From Symbiodinium natans (taxonomy: Eukaryota > Sar > Dinophyceae > Suessiales > Symbiodiniaceae), in the NCBI GenBank assembly GCA_905221605.1, contig CAJNDS010002179.1, positions 1,293,026 to 1,357,025 of the forward strand: DNA of 64,000 nt. Reading direction: 5' to 3'. Made by a program: the position numbers and the translations under genes. Positions within the stretch are counted from its first letter, which is position 1. Every line of letters begins with the position of its first letter. Positions 8,875-17,448 of this stretch are shown one piece after another. The notes below the pieces were generated by a model, which worked only from the letters and a program-made list of their open reading frames with translations, had not been told where the DNA came from and ran no database searches.

Positions 8875-11800
8875 ATGTCGTGGAATTTGCATGGTAAGTC
8901 GCTGGAGGCCCTTGCTGATCTGATGACAGGCACATGTGCGCTGCCTGATGTGCTGATGCTTCAGGAACTAGGAGGGATACGAGACTTGGAGTTGGGGGCC
9001 CAGAGGGTCCAGGAGTGGTCCCTTGGCCCTAAAATGTATAACGTCTATGTAGTCAACACCACAGCCAGCTTCCGGTGCGTGGCAGTAGCTGTGTGCACGG
9101 CGCTCATCCATGCTCGCCCGGAGGTCGTGCCCCATCCCCTTGGACTGTTAGTTAAACTTGCTAGCAACAGGGGTCATTTCTGTTTGTCCTCCCTTCATTT
9201 TCCGCATGAACAGCGAGCGGACGCCGTGGAGGTATGGACCACTGGAATTCAGAGTTTGCAAGTGCAGTTATCAGCTCTCTCTCAGCATACACAGATTGTT
9301 CTTGGCTGTGATCTTAACCAGAATTACGCGAGCCCGGTAGACAGCTTCCCCGGCATGTCCCATATACGCAGTCTCGTACATGTTCATGGCTTGCGTGGTT
9401 CCGCTCCACTGGGCGGGACGTGGCATGCCAGAGGGCTTTCCACCCCAATCGACTGGTGGCTGTTCAGGACGCACGGGTGCCGGGCTCAGTTTTGGAAAGA
9501 TGAGGGTATGCGACAGGCTCTCCCCAGTGACCATGACCCCATCTTTCTGCGGATCACGGTATCCGCACATTGGTTTCACAGAACGTGGCGACCTCAGGAT
9601 AAAACGGGGCAGTGGAACTATCGCTCGGAGATCCTAGAACAAGGCCTCCGGGACCCCGAATTCACCTACAACCAGGACAGTATTGCAGAGTTGTGTCAGA
9701 AGGCGGCCACGCGCCCCCCGAATTTACGGTATTCAGACTCCCCCCGAATTCAAGAATTAATTGCAGAGCGCAAGTCGTGCATGTGCCCTGAAAAACGTGC
9801 CCTCCTCATGAAGCAAATTCGGGAAACCCGGACTGCGGACAAAGCGCAGCACAAGACGGACCTCCTCCAGAGGGCCCGCCAGGGTGACCGCCGAGCCATC
9901 TCCTTCTTGCGACGAAGCGCGGCGGGGGCATCCTTTGAGGGAGGGTATGTGGCGGCTAGGGGTGGGCTTCAACAGGCGGCGGAGGAACTCGCCGACTTCT
10001 ACCGACACAAATACGCCCGGGAAGATGCGGAACCGGATCCGGTCAGAGTTCACGCGCTCCGCGCTGCCGCCTCTGTGGCCCCCCCCCCCGCCCCCATCAC
10101 CCATGAAGATTTGGTGGCATGTATACAGGAGATGAAGCGAGGTGTCAGTGGAGGTCTTGACGGGGTTACCTACGAGGGTCTTCTCCAGATAGCCTTGATG
10201 GATACCCAGCATAAGCTGGCAGGTTACCTGACAGACATACTCCAGGGGCGGCTCGCGCTGCCTCCCTCGTGGAGCCACGGGAAGATCACACTCATGCCCA
10301 AGGTGTCGCAGCCGCAGGGTCCTAAGGACCTCCGCCCCATCTGCCTGACGCCTTGCCTTGGCAAGGTCTTTAGCAAGATCCTCATGCGCAGGGTGCGCGA
10401 CGCGTCGCCGCCATATCAGGCGGGCCAGATGGGCTGTCGTCCGGGATCGCAGGCCATAGACGGAGTGGCGGCAGCTCAGATGATCGTTCAGCAGCTTCGA
10501 TCTCGGGGCCGCTGTGGAGCCTGCGTGGCCAAGCTGGACATACGGGCGGCCTTTGACACGCTCTCGCACTCGGCGATCCTGGAATGGCTCCGACAAGGCC
10601 GGCCAACGACCGAGAAGGTGCTGCTGTGGGAAATGTGCATCCAGTCCAGGATTACTATGGGCATTGGCGCCCGCCGGTGGGACCAACAGTTAGAGAGGGG
10701 CGTCTTGCAGGGCACCTCCTACAGCGCGGACCTGTTCTCCCGTGTCATCGACTGGTTTCTGGGTCCGCTTATCGAGCATTGGAGGACGGAGAGGTTCCCG
10801 GACTGGGAAGCTCGGGTGGGGCCACTAGCCCACCTGCTCCTTTATGCTGACGACCTCCTCGTCTTCGCCGACACGCCCGCCGACCTGCAGACTAAGGTGC
10901 AAGGGATCGAGGACTGTCTGGCAGCCATAGGGCTGCGCATTAATGCATCTAAGTCAACAGTCTTGGGCCAGGTTCAGGGGCCCGCCCCGGGGGTTTGGCT
11001 CAGAGGGCAACCCCAGCCCATGCCTGCGGAGGATCACCTCTTGTATCTTGGCGTACCCCTATCGTACATCCTGGACACTGAGGTCATGATCGGCCATGGT
11101 CTGCGCAAAACTTCCAATACGTATTATGCCTTCCGTAGACTCCTTCAAGGCATACACACCCCCCTCAAGCTCAAAATGTTGTTGTTTGACTCCTACATCA
11201 CTTCTAAGTGGGCGTGGTGTGCCTCGGTGTTGTGGCCCAGTGCAAAGCTCCTTAGGCGCCTCACAGCCCTGCAACATACCTATTTGCTGGGCATTCTGGC
11301 CTTCACGTCGGATTTTGTATTGGGCTGGTTGGGTAATGAAATTGCCAAGCGACGGGCAGTCCGGGAGGTGTGTGACCGCCTCTTGCAGGGTCGGGCAAAA
11401 TGGGCAGAGATTTGGGTTCGTCGGGTGTGGAGGTACTGGGGGCATCTTAGCAGATCGGAAATGAACACCCCGGTGGTGTCCATGTTCCGGACGTGCTACT
11501 GGGCGGCGGTGGCCACGGGAGCAACCCGGCCGGTGTGGGTGCAGGACACCGCCCCCCGCAGGCTGCAGAGGGCGTATATGCGCTTTCGTAAGGATGCGTG
11601 GCCGGCCGCTTGGGAACTGCTTGCGCATAGACGCCCTGACTGGACGCTGGCGGAGGATGTCTGGTCGCGCTACTGGATTGCAGAATCCCCTGCGCTTGGC
11701 CATCCCGACATGTTGGGGGGTAGGCAACTGCTCCTTCTTGGAGACCTGTCGGCCATACTAAGGCCGTCCAAGATGCCACCAGAGCTACCCTACGCGCGGG

Positions 11801-12294
11801 CAGTTGTTTGTGTGCCCTACTATACTAGCTCGGCTCGCCGGGACAAGTGGGTCATATGGTTGGTAGATGGGAAGACCGCAGTCACCGCAGCCATTTGTCC
11901 TCCAGGAGGTGGCCCCGACACCCACACCTGGATGCAGATGCGAAGCCCCTCGCCCCCAGCCTCGGCCGCGGACAGTATGGCCCGGAAGTGGCGCTTCCTG
12001 CGCACGTGCCGCGGGGCCCTCCCCGGTGATGCCGCCGCAGTCCTCGCTCTACCCTCCACTCTTTTCGTACGCCATGTGTTGGAGCACCATGTGGGACTGA
12101 CTGATTGGACGCATGTCATGAGCATAGAGAGACTACATGTGCAACTGCCATGGCTTTTGGATGAGTGCACGCTGCAGCCTAAGAAGACCCCCAAGGATTT
12201 CCAGTTGGTCTGTGAACAAGCGGCCCAGTCCTTCCCTCCGGGCCGACGGTTCCTGCTTCGCGATGCTTCAGGCTCCACTGCGCAGTTCTTCTAA
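8875..12294 (+). CDS. LINE-1 ORF2, endonuclease-reverse transcriptase
   Basis: 1139 residues from ATG. It would nick target DNA and copy element RNA by target-primed reverse transcription. The N-terminal exonuclease-endonuclease-phosphatase (AP-like) domain is about residues 1-225: WNLHG at 3-7, catalytic-type E31 in LQELGG, GCDLNQNY with D146, and SDHDPI with D219/H220. The reverse transcriptase spans about 400-720: motif A KLDIRAAFD (D555), LQGTSYSADLF region, motif C YADD (657-660), and LYLGVPLSY after the thumb. The C-terminal ~400 residues have no recognised domain, but a W..RRVWRYWGHLSRS block resembles W..RKWNYVGHVLRM of LINE-2. All catalytic residues are present. The first ATG falls inside the first beta strand of the endonuclease, suggesting that translation starts upstream or reads through from ORF1. 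The 309-residue and other minus-strand frames here are shadows. Confidence 0.92.
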   Translation: MSWNLHGKSLEALADLMTGTCALPDVLMLQELGGIRDLELGAQRVQEWSLGPKMYNVYVVNTTASFRCVAVAVCTALIHARPEVVPHPLGLLVKLASNRGHFCLSSLHFPHEQRADAVEVWTTGIQSLQVQLSALSQHTQIVLGCDLNQNYASPVDSFPGMSHIRSLVHVHGLRGSAPLGGTWHARGLSTPIDWWLFRTHGCRAQFWKDEGMRQALPSDHDPIFLRITVSAHWFHRTWRPQDKTGQWNYRSEILEQGLRDPEFTYNQDSIAELCQKAATRPPNLRYSDSPRIQELIAERKSCMCPEKRALLMKQIRETRTADKAQHKTDLLQRARQGDRRAISFLRRSAAGASFEGGYVAARGGLQQAAEELADFYRHKYAREDAEPDPVRVHALRAAASVAPPPAPITHEDLVACIQEMKRGVSGGLDGVTYEGLLQIALMDTQHKLAGYLTDILQGRLALPPSWSHGKITLMPKVSQPQGPKDLRPICLTPCLGKVFSKILMRRVRDASPPYQAGQMGCRPGSQAIDGVAAAQMIVQQLRSRGRCGACVAKLDIRAAFDTLSHSAILEWLRQGRPTTEKVLLWEMCIQSRITMGIGARRWDQQLERGVLQGTSYSADLFSRVIDWFLGPLIEHWRTERFPDWEARVGPLAHLLLYADDLLVFADTPADLQTKVQGIEDCLAAIGLRINASKSTVLGQVQGPAPGVWLRGQPQPMPAEDHLLYLGVPLSYILDTEVMIGHGLRKTSNTYYAFRRLLQGIHTPLKLKMLLFDSYITSKWAWCASVLWPSAKLLRRLTALQHTYLLGILAFTSDFVLGWLGNEIAKRRAVREVCDRLLQGRAKWAEIWVRRVWRYWGHLSRSEMNTPVVSMFRTCYWAAVATGATRPVWVQDTAPRRLQRAYMRFRKDAWPAAWELLAHRRPDWTLAEDVWSRYWIAESPALGHPDMLGGRQLLLLGDLSAILRPSKMPPELPYARAVVCVPYYTSSARRDKWVIWLVDGKTAVTAAICPPGGGPDTHTWMQMRSPSPPASAADSMARKWRFLRTCRGALPGDAAAVLALPSTLFVRHVLEHHVGLTDWTHVMSIERLHVQLPWLLDECTLQPKKTPKDFQLVCEQAAQSFPPGRRFLLRDASGSTAQFF

Positions 12295-12297
12295 GGA

Positions 12298-12311
12298 GGG
12301 GGGGGGGGGGG
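12298..12311. repeat. Poly-G tract between ORF2 and ORF3
   Basis: Fourteen G immediately after the ORF2 stop (TAA 12292-12294). ORF3's frame is already open across it, from 12137. Confidence 0.85.
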
Positions 12312-12361
12312 CGGGACAGCCCGGAAATAGACGCGTCCGCGGTAGAGCAGCTAGGGCAGCC

Positions 12362-13207
12362 ATGTCATGTCCGCCGCCTACGCTGCTGGACACTGCGGAT
12401 GAGGACGCGCCCGGCGCGGCCGAGCTCCCTGTGCAAGTCGACAGTGACAGCGATGCCGCGGACGCTGATGGGCCTGCGGCGGAGTTGGCAGCAGGTGCCC
12501 TCCTGCAGGACCATGCGGCCCCGCATTTGGAGAAAGTGGTGGAGGCGCTCCGGTACCTCGATGTCGACGCCCCGGTCAGGGGTGAGCAAGGCGGATCCCT
12601 CAGCTTCGGCGCCTATGTGCACGTTCGCGCAGGGGTACGTGCGCTCTCGCGTGTGTACCCCACGCTGACACGGCTGCTGACGCGAGTTCTGCGTCACCAC
12701 TTCCCGGGGGACACCTTCACCACTCTGGTGGTCAATTTCGACGTTTGTGCTGCCCCACATCGAGACCAACAGAACTCTTGGTTGCCTAGCCTGCTCCTCC
12801 CGCTTACGCAGTTTGTTGGGGGTGGAATTTGGGTGGAATCCCCCACCGGATTGGAGACACGCATCTTCCGTGGACGACGGGTCCTGGGAGCAGTTGCGCC
12901 CTTGCGCGGGCCCACCAGACTCAGCGCGCGCAGCCTTCTGCATGCCACGGAGCCCTGGCAGGGGTCCCGGGTCCTCCTCGTGGGCTTCCACCTGGCGGGG
13001 TTCAGAACGCTTCAGCTGCAAGATCGAGCCTACCTCCAGCAGTTGGGCTTTCTGTTCCCGGATGAAGAACAGGAGCGACGGGCGATGCTGTCTCGGTGGA
13101 CACCGCATGGGACGCAGGTTCAACAGGCTCTACCTTGTTCCGCCCCGAAATGGCCAGTAGGGAAGCTCCGACATGGTTGTGGGCCCGACGTCTACTACAT
13201 CGACTAG
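12362..13207 (+). CDS. LINE-1 ORF3, 2-oxoglutarate/Fe(II) dioxygenase-like protein
   Basis: 281 residues from ATG 12362; the frame is open back to 12137, overlapping ORF2 in the +1 frame. After an acidic N-terminus (DSDSDAADAD) comes a double-stranded beta-helix pattern: NFDVCAAPHRDQQNS supplies the iron-binding H-x-D (H133, D135), then FVGGGIWVE, then the distal histidine in LLHATEPWQGSRVLLVGFHL (H194), with R203 nine residues later as the likely 2-oxoglutarate-binding arginine. This H-x-D...H...R order is that of the 2OG-Fe(II) superfamily (AlkB/prolyl-hydroxylase group). Similar 'HRD..GGG.W..HATxPWxGxR' modules occur in dinoflagellate retroelement-associated proteins as far as I recall; I cannot run a search. 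The substrate is unknown; nucleic-acid or protein hydroxylation/demethylation are both possible. It could be translated by +1 frameshift from ORF2 or from its own start. Confidence 0.65.
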   Translation: MSCPPPTLLDTADEDAPGAAELPVQVDSDSDAADADGPAAELAAGALLQDHAAPHLEKVVEALRYLDVDAPVRGEQGGSLSFGAYVHVRAGVRALSRVYPTLTRLLTRVLRHHFPGDTFTTLVVNFDVCAAPHRDQQNSWLPSLLLPLTQFVGGGIWVESPTGLETRIFRGRRVLGAVAPLRGPTRLSARSLLHATEPWQGSRVLLVGFHLAGFRTLQLQDRAYLQQLGFLFPDEEQERRAMLSRWTPHGTQVQQALPCSAPKWPVGKLRHGCGPDVYYID

Positions 13208-13727
13208 GCTGACACGCATGCCCGGCACGATCTGAGCCCCCGCCGTCGCAAGGACATTGAGTGAATTAGTTTGAATGTGAAGTGAATTGGTTAGCATGTG
13301 CAGGGAATTCATCTGCGTGAGCATGACTAGTTTCTGTTTCTGTCTTGCATGTGCATGTGCATAGTTTGGTGGCTCCCCTCCCGCAAACAGGAAAGACAAG
13401 GATCTCTCTCGCTGGGAGTCCACATAGTTCGGGCTCCCGAGCGACTCTGTACAACGTTGGCACGAGTGGTGTGTAAGACGCCGCGCTGGCCAGACCGGGC
13501 CGCCAGACCGGGCCGCCGGGGATAGCAAGAGTGCAAAGCGCCCCCTCCCCCCCCCCCCCATTCCCCCTCCCATGCTTGCTTTGTTTCTCTTGTGCATCCA
13601 TCGTCGTTGGCTGTCTGCACTTTGACACCCCATGCATGGACAGACACATGCTCAGCCCCGCCCGCAGCCCTGAAGCCCTCGTGCTCTCAGCATTTCTGTA
13701 ACCCCTTTGGTGCCTTGCATTTTCGAA

Positions 13728-14858
13728 ATGGCAATGGCGGCGCTGAGCCAGGAGCCCCGGATGGCGGAGCAGACGACGCCGACCCAGACCGGCGGGGCGC
13801 AGGACGATGTGCTGGCCGCGGCGAGCCAGCTCCACGACCTCTGGGTGAGCATCGTGGACGACACGCAGTGGCAGTGGCTGGTGGGCGGCCTCTTGATGAC
13901 GGGGCTGCTGGCGGCTCTGGTGGGGGTGTCTCGACGTCGTGGTCGAGTGGATCCTGGCGCCAGCGAGCCTGACACTGGCGCGGCTGCCCCCGACGCCACC
14001 TTGGACGACCCTGTATCGGACCAACTCCGAGCACTCATGGAACGCACGGACAAGATGTTTGGCAAAGTCAGCACCGTCATGGACCTCCTCCTGACCGCCG
14101 ACAGCAACCGGGCACAAGACCAACGCGAAGCGCGCACCGCCGCTGGCAACCTGCTCGACAAAATCAAGGAGATGTGGAACCTCGTGGAGCGGGTAGAAGG
14201 CCGTGTGCAGGACATCAAAGACCCAGCAGCGGCAATCCAGAAGATGGACGCCCAGCTCGCGGCGCTGCATAAAGGGGTCAAGGCCGACCTCCTCGCGGTC
14301 AAAACGGACCTCGGTACGACTACTGCTGGTCTGGAGGTGCTCAAGTCCCAGACCGCCGTCCTGTGCGCTTCGATGGAAAGCCTCCAGCAAAAGTTCGGCG
14401 TGGTGACGGCAGTGGTGGATGGCCTGACTACGGATCTCGCAAAGCTGTGGGAAGGCTGCGACACGGCCGCTGCCCGGGAGAGTCACGAGAACATCGCGCA
14501 CATCAAGAAGGTGCTGGCCCAGGTCTGTGACATGACGTGGGCGCTCCAGGAAAGCCAGACCAAGCAGTCCGAGCAGATACAGGCCCTCCTGGACAAGTGC
14601 GAGGATGGTCCGGCGCAGGCAGCAGGACCGGCCCCGCGCCCTTCGGGACCGGTGCTTTACCGCTCTCCCCCGCAGACACAACCGGGGGCGGGGGCGGGAG
14701 GACCAGGTCCCGCGCAGCCCCCCATCATCAACTTGTCAGACACGGTGGCCATGCCGACGCCGTCCTACCGGGGAGGGGCTGCCCTAGTGGTCCTCCCCGG
14801 GGGAGGCCAGATGACGCTCGACGCCGCAGCCCTCACGCGCTTGGTGGTGCCGTCCTAG
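13728..14858 (+). CDS. LINE-1 ORF4, membrane-anchored coiled-coil protein
   Basis: 376 residues from ATG 13728. Residues about 45-65 (WQWLVGGLLMTGLLAALVGV, followed by SRRRGR) form one likely transmembrane helix with a basic stop-transfer. From about 95 to 300 the sequence is an almost continuous coiled coil with recurring leucines (DQLRALMERTDKMFG.., LLDKIKEMWNLVERVEGRV, LESLQQ-type heptads). A Pro/Gly/Gln-rich stretch follows, then a short hydrophobic C-terminus. No enzymatic motif is seen. It lies 520 bp after ORF3 on the same strand with the same GC-rich codon style, so I place it in the element, but it could be a captured or host gene. A 471-residue minus-strand open frame covering the same DNA is taken as a shadow. 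Confidence 0.55.
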   Translation: MAMAALSQEPRMAEQTTPTQTGGAQDDVLAAASQLHDLWVSIVDDTQWQWLVGGLLMTGLLAALVGVSRRRGRVDPGASEPDTGAAAPDATLDDPVSDQLRALMERTDKMFGKVSTVMDLLLTADSNRAQDQREARTAAGNLLDKIKEMWNLVERVEGRVQDIKDPAAAIQKMDAQLAALHKGVKADLLAVKTDLGTTTAGLEVLKSQTAVLCASMESLQQKFGVVTAVVDGLTTDLAKLWEGCDTAAARESHENIAHIKKVLAQVCDMTWALQESQTKQSEQIQALLDKCEDGPAQAAGPAPRPSGPVLYRSPPQTQPGAGAGGPGPAQPPIINLSDTVAMPTPSYRGGAALVVLPGGGQMTLDAAALTRLVVPS

Positions 14859-17195
14859 ACCTCCGGAACCGGCCGTGGATGTTGAGAACAGCTGAATTCA
14901 CACGACCAGGAATTCGATGCATGGAATTCCGGCACGCCCCGCCCCGACCCCCCCCCCCCCCCCCCCCCCCGCCCCTAGCCCGTACATGTTACCTCTGCCC
15001 TCAAGCCTCGTCCTCCCAAGTAGCCACCCCCCCCCCCCAAGAATTGACTGCATGGAATGCACGCTATGCCAGAACTGCCCCGGGCGCACTGGACCTGCAT
15101 GATTGGCATGGGCACGGAGTCGTCAAAGCTGTTTTAGCTTCCACTCCTCGGAATAGATGCTGTGCCGATTTGCCCCAGGCGCACGGGACCTGCATGACTT
15201 GCATGCGCACGTAGCTGTTTCTCACACTCTGTCGCAGATGCACGCCGGCATTCTCGCAGGAGCAATAATGGGAACTGGTTGTCTCGTTGTGGGATTTAGG
15301 GGAGCTGTTGCGCATACATGCTGTGTTCTCCATGTGTTCCTCATGATTGCACGGGCACGTAGTTGTTCTCACACTTGGTCAAAGATGCATGCCGGCATTC
15401 TCGCAGGCGCACCAACTGGGACCGTCTGTTTCGTTGCGAGATTTGAGGGAGCTATCGTGCAGTCGTGCTGTGCTCTTCATGTGTGTTCTTCATGCGTGCG
15501 TCAGCAGAGACGCTCAGAGTCCGAATCCGCCTGGCCCTTGAGCAGCTCGGAACGTCACGCCCCACAGTGCAAGCAACACGTTGCAGTTTGGAGTACAGGC
15601 ACCGCCAGAGAGCCCGCCAAACCCACCGCCTTGCCTGGGGACATGCAGGGGAGAGACGCAAGGTCGTCGTATGAGCGGCTCGCAAACCGTTTCGTAGGAC
15701 CGTGGGTGGAATCTCGTACCGAAGCCAAACGCATCGCCAAGGCCACTCTCGCATACCGTATGGAGGATATCAATCGTTCTCAATCCATTCGTCGCCGCAT
15801 CAATGAGGAAAACCTTCGGGCTGTGGGGTGGTCGCATGAGGCTCGCGCGACGGTCGAGGGTCGCGCAGGGGTAGGGGGAGAGAGGCGAGGGGTGATCAAG
15901 GAGGATGGCCCGACGGAGGGGCCGGCCTGCTGAACACGCCTCGTTAGCTACGCACACACACACAAGCGCGCCCCCCACACGCGCGAGCGTGCACTCAGGT
16001 CCGCTTCAGTGTGCTAGATCTGTAGGCGTCCCCTACCTGTCCCCCCCCCCTTACTTGTAACAACCCCGCTAACAGTCTACGGCACCTCGGTGCATCCTGA
16101 GCCATGGCCTCTCGACGCGATGTGACGCTGGCCTGAGCTGGGAACCTTGGAGCTCGCGAGTTTGGCATGTGGGTGGGACTGCAATGGCGGCTGGCATCCC
16201 CAATACAGCAGCACGATGTTTGGGCTGCCAGGGGACACAGCGAGATGTTCAAGTTTTGCTGCCATGTGGCAGCCTTGTGCCTGCGTGCGGCCGGACCGCT
16301 TTGGCCGCCCGGCGACACGGAGTGACTGCATGACGAATACCACTGCACTGCATGGAGTTGGGTCGCCGCGGAGGGTGGCAGATGGGGACCCTGCGTCTGC
16401 ATGGTGCCTGCAACTGCCAGATGCATGACCGCTGGTACGAAGCAGAGAAGGAATTCATGAATTCAGAATTTGTGAATTCAGCAGTGAAGGCCCTGGAAAC
16501 TGATGGATGCAAAACTGCATGTTGAGTGAAGCTTGGGTTCTGCACGACCTCGGAGCTGACAGTCCCACGCACGTGCACTCTGCATGGACCGTGTGCATGG
16601 CCACCACCTGCCAAGTTGCGCCTCCTGACGCCCGGGGATGACAGAGACAGATGTACGTTGTCGAGTGCGTATAGCCACAGACGGCAGTCACTGCTCGGGA
16701 CATCGAATGCTGAGGATAGAGAGAAGTCTCACCCACATAGCCCTTGCCACATGTTGCTTTCAGGGAGGAAAGGCCGCTCGGGTTGTACTGTTCTGGAGAT
16801 AGTATTCATACCTGATCTTTGGACGGTTTGCGGCAACCTCCACGTATTGTCGCTAGGTCGCAATGTGCCTAGGAATAGTCAGTCGGGTCTGATGGGGGAG
16901 GCTTGTTTCAAGGTGGAAAGGTGATCGAGGTATACTGTTAGCTATCATGGTTTGAGCCCCTCTGTTGGACACGCCGACTGGGTCAAAGAACTTCTGTCGG
17001 CCAATGGACATGTACCAATTTGTTTTCTATTTGTCTGGGATCGACCAGGGGTCAGCTCTTCAGTATTGGGGCTTGGCATTGAACATTCGTCGGTGGTAAT
17101 GCTGACCCTGGTTGGTTCGTTACTGGTGGTCAATGCACCCACTCTGGAGATCTCGACAGGACTTGCCTCGCCCGCTTATGCCAGTGTGAGAGTCG
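14859..17195. other. Non-coding region downstream of LINE-1 ORF4
   Basis: Probable 3' part of LINE-1 or flanking intron. It contains three GAATTC sites within 45 bp (14893-14934) and again at 16450-16480, C-homopolymers at about 14949-14970, tandem duplications at 15091-15498, and overlapping open frames ending at 15674 and 15933 with an Arg/Glu-rich ending (..RMEDINRSQSIRRRINEEN..). That last stretch could be a fifth small ORF but has no recognised match. No poly-A tail is seen. Confidence 0.45.
15091..15498 (+). repeat. Tandem direct repeats (~94 bp and 148 bp)
   Basis: GGACCTGCATGATTGGCATG at 15091 recurs as GGACCTGCATGACTTGCATG at 15185. GCACGTAGCTG..GATGCACGCCGGCATTCTCG (15207-) recurs 148 bp later (15355-). 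The 148-bp units are diverged but aligned over most of their length. Confidence 0.75.
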
Positions 17196-17254
17196 AAACC
17201 CTAAACCCCAAACCCTAAACCCTAAACCCTAAACCCCAAACCCTAAACCCTAAC
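17196..17254 (-). repeat. Telomere-type repeat block (CCCTAAA on plus)
   Basis: Eight CCCTAAA/CCCCAAA copies ending 22 bp before exon f. Its CTAAAC motifs resemble splicing branch points. Confidence 0.95.
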
Positions 17255-17276
17255 CTCCTTCCAAAAGCCCCCAGAG

Positions 17277-17360
17277 GTGGCTGCTGGCTTCCATCACGTC
17301 GTCCTGCTGCGCAGCGACGGCAAGGCCTTCGCAGTTGACGATGCTCCGCCCGCACTGGGG
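17277..17360 (+). CDS. RCC1-like repeat exon (exon f)
   Basis: Preceded by AAAGCCCCCAGAG (acceptor-like), it encodes VAAGFHHVVLLRSDGKAF followed by AVDDAPPALG. It is a clear RCC1-type half-repeat flanked on both sides by telomere-type blocks. The 3' limit is approximate. Confidence 0.65.
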
Positions 17361-17373
17361 GGGGCTCTCAGAG

Positions 17374-17448
17374 TACCCTAACCCTAAACCCTAAACCCTA
17401 AACCCTAAACCCTAAACCCTAAACCCTAAACCCTAAACCCTAAACCCT
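17374..17448 (-). repeat. Telomere-type repeat block (CCCTAAA on plus)
   Basis: About ten near-perfect CCCTAAA copies directly after exon f. Confidence 0.97.

Larger units (their letters stand above)
7245..14858 (+). mobile_element. Non-LTR retrotransposon LINE-1, four ORFs, 3' end unresolved
   Basis: Four consecutive plus-strand ORFs are all long and GC-rich: ORF1 (coiled coil + RRM-like), ORF2 (AP endonuclease-like + reverse transcriptase), ORF3 (2OG-Fe(II) dioxygenase-like) and ORF4 (TM + coiled coil). The 5' limit is set just after a telomere-type block. No terminal repeats, poly-A tail or target-site duplication could be identified, so the 3' limit may lie anywhere up to the next telomere-type block at 17196. 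The element sits between RCC1-like exons e and f, so it is probably an insertion in an intron of the host gene. All catalytic motifs are intact and no stop interrupts any ORF, suggesting recent activity. Confidence 0.75.

Noticed and set aside
9757-10686. 309-codon minus-strand frame
   Set aside because: Shadow of the reverse-transcriptase region of LINE-1 ORF2.
13266-14681. 471-codon minus-strand frame
   Set aside because: It is the reverse of ORF4 and its leader. GC-rich codons keep the complement open; the plus frame has the TM and coiled-coil organisation.
15157-15933. 258-codon frame after ORF4 as a fifth ORF
   Set aside because: Its first half is tandem-repeat DNA. Only the Arg/Glu-rich end looks protein-like and a second frame competes, so it is not called.
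14893-16480. Clusters of GAATTC sites as element ends
   Set aside because: Two clusters exist but no consistent direct or inverted repeat links them; possibly chance or cloning-like sequence.
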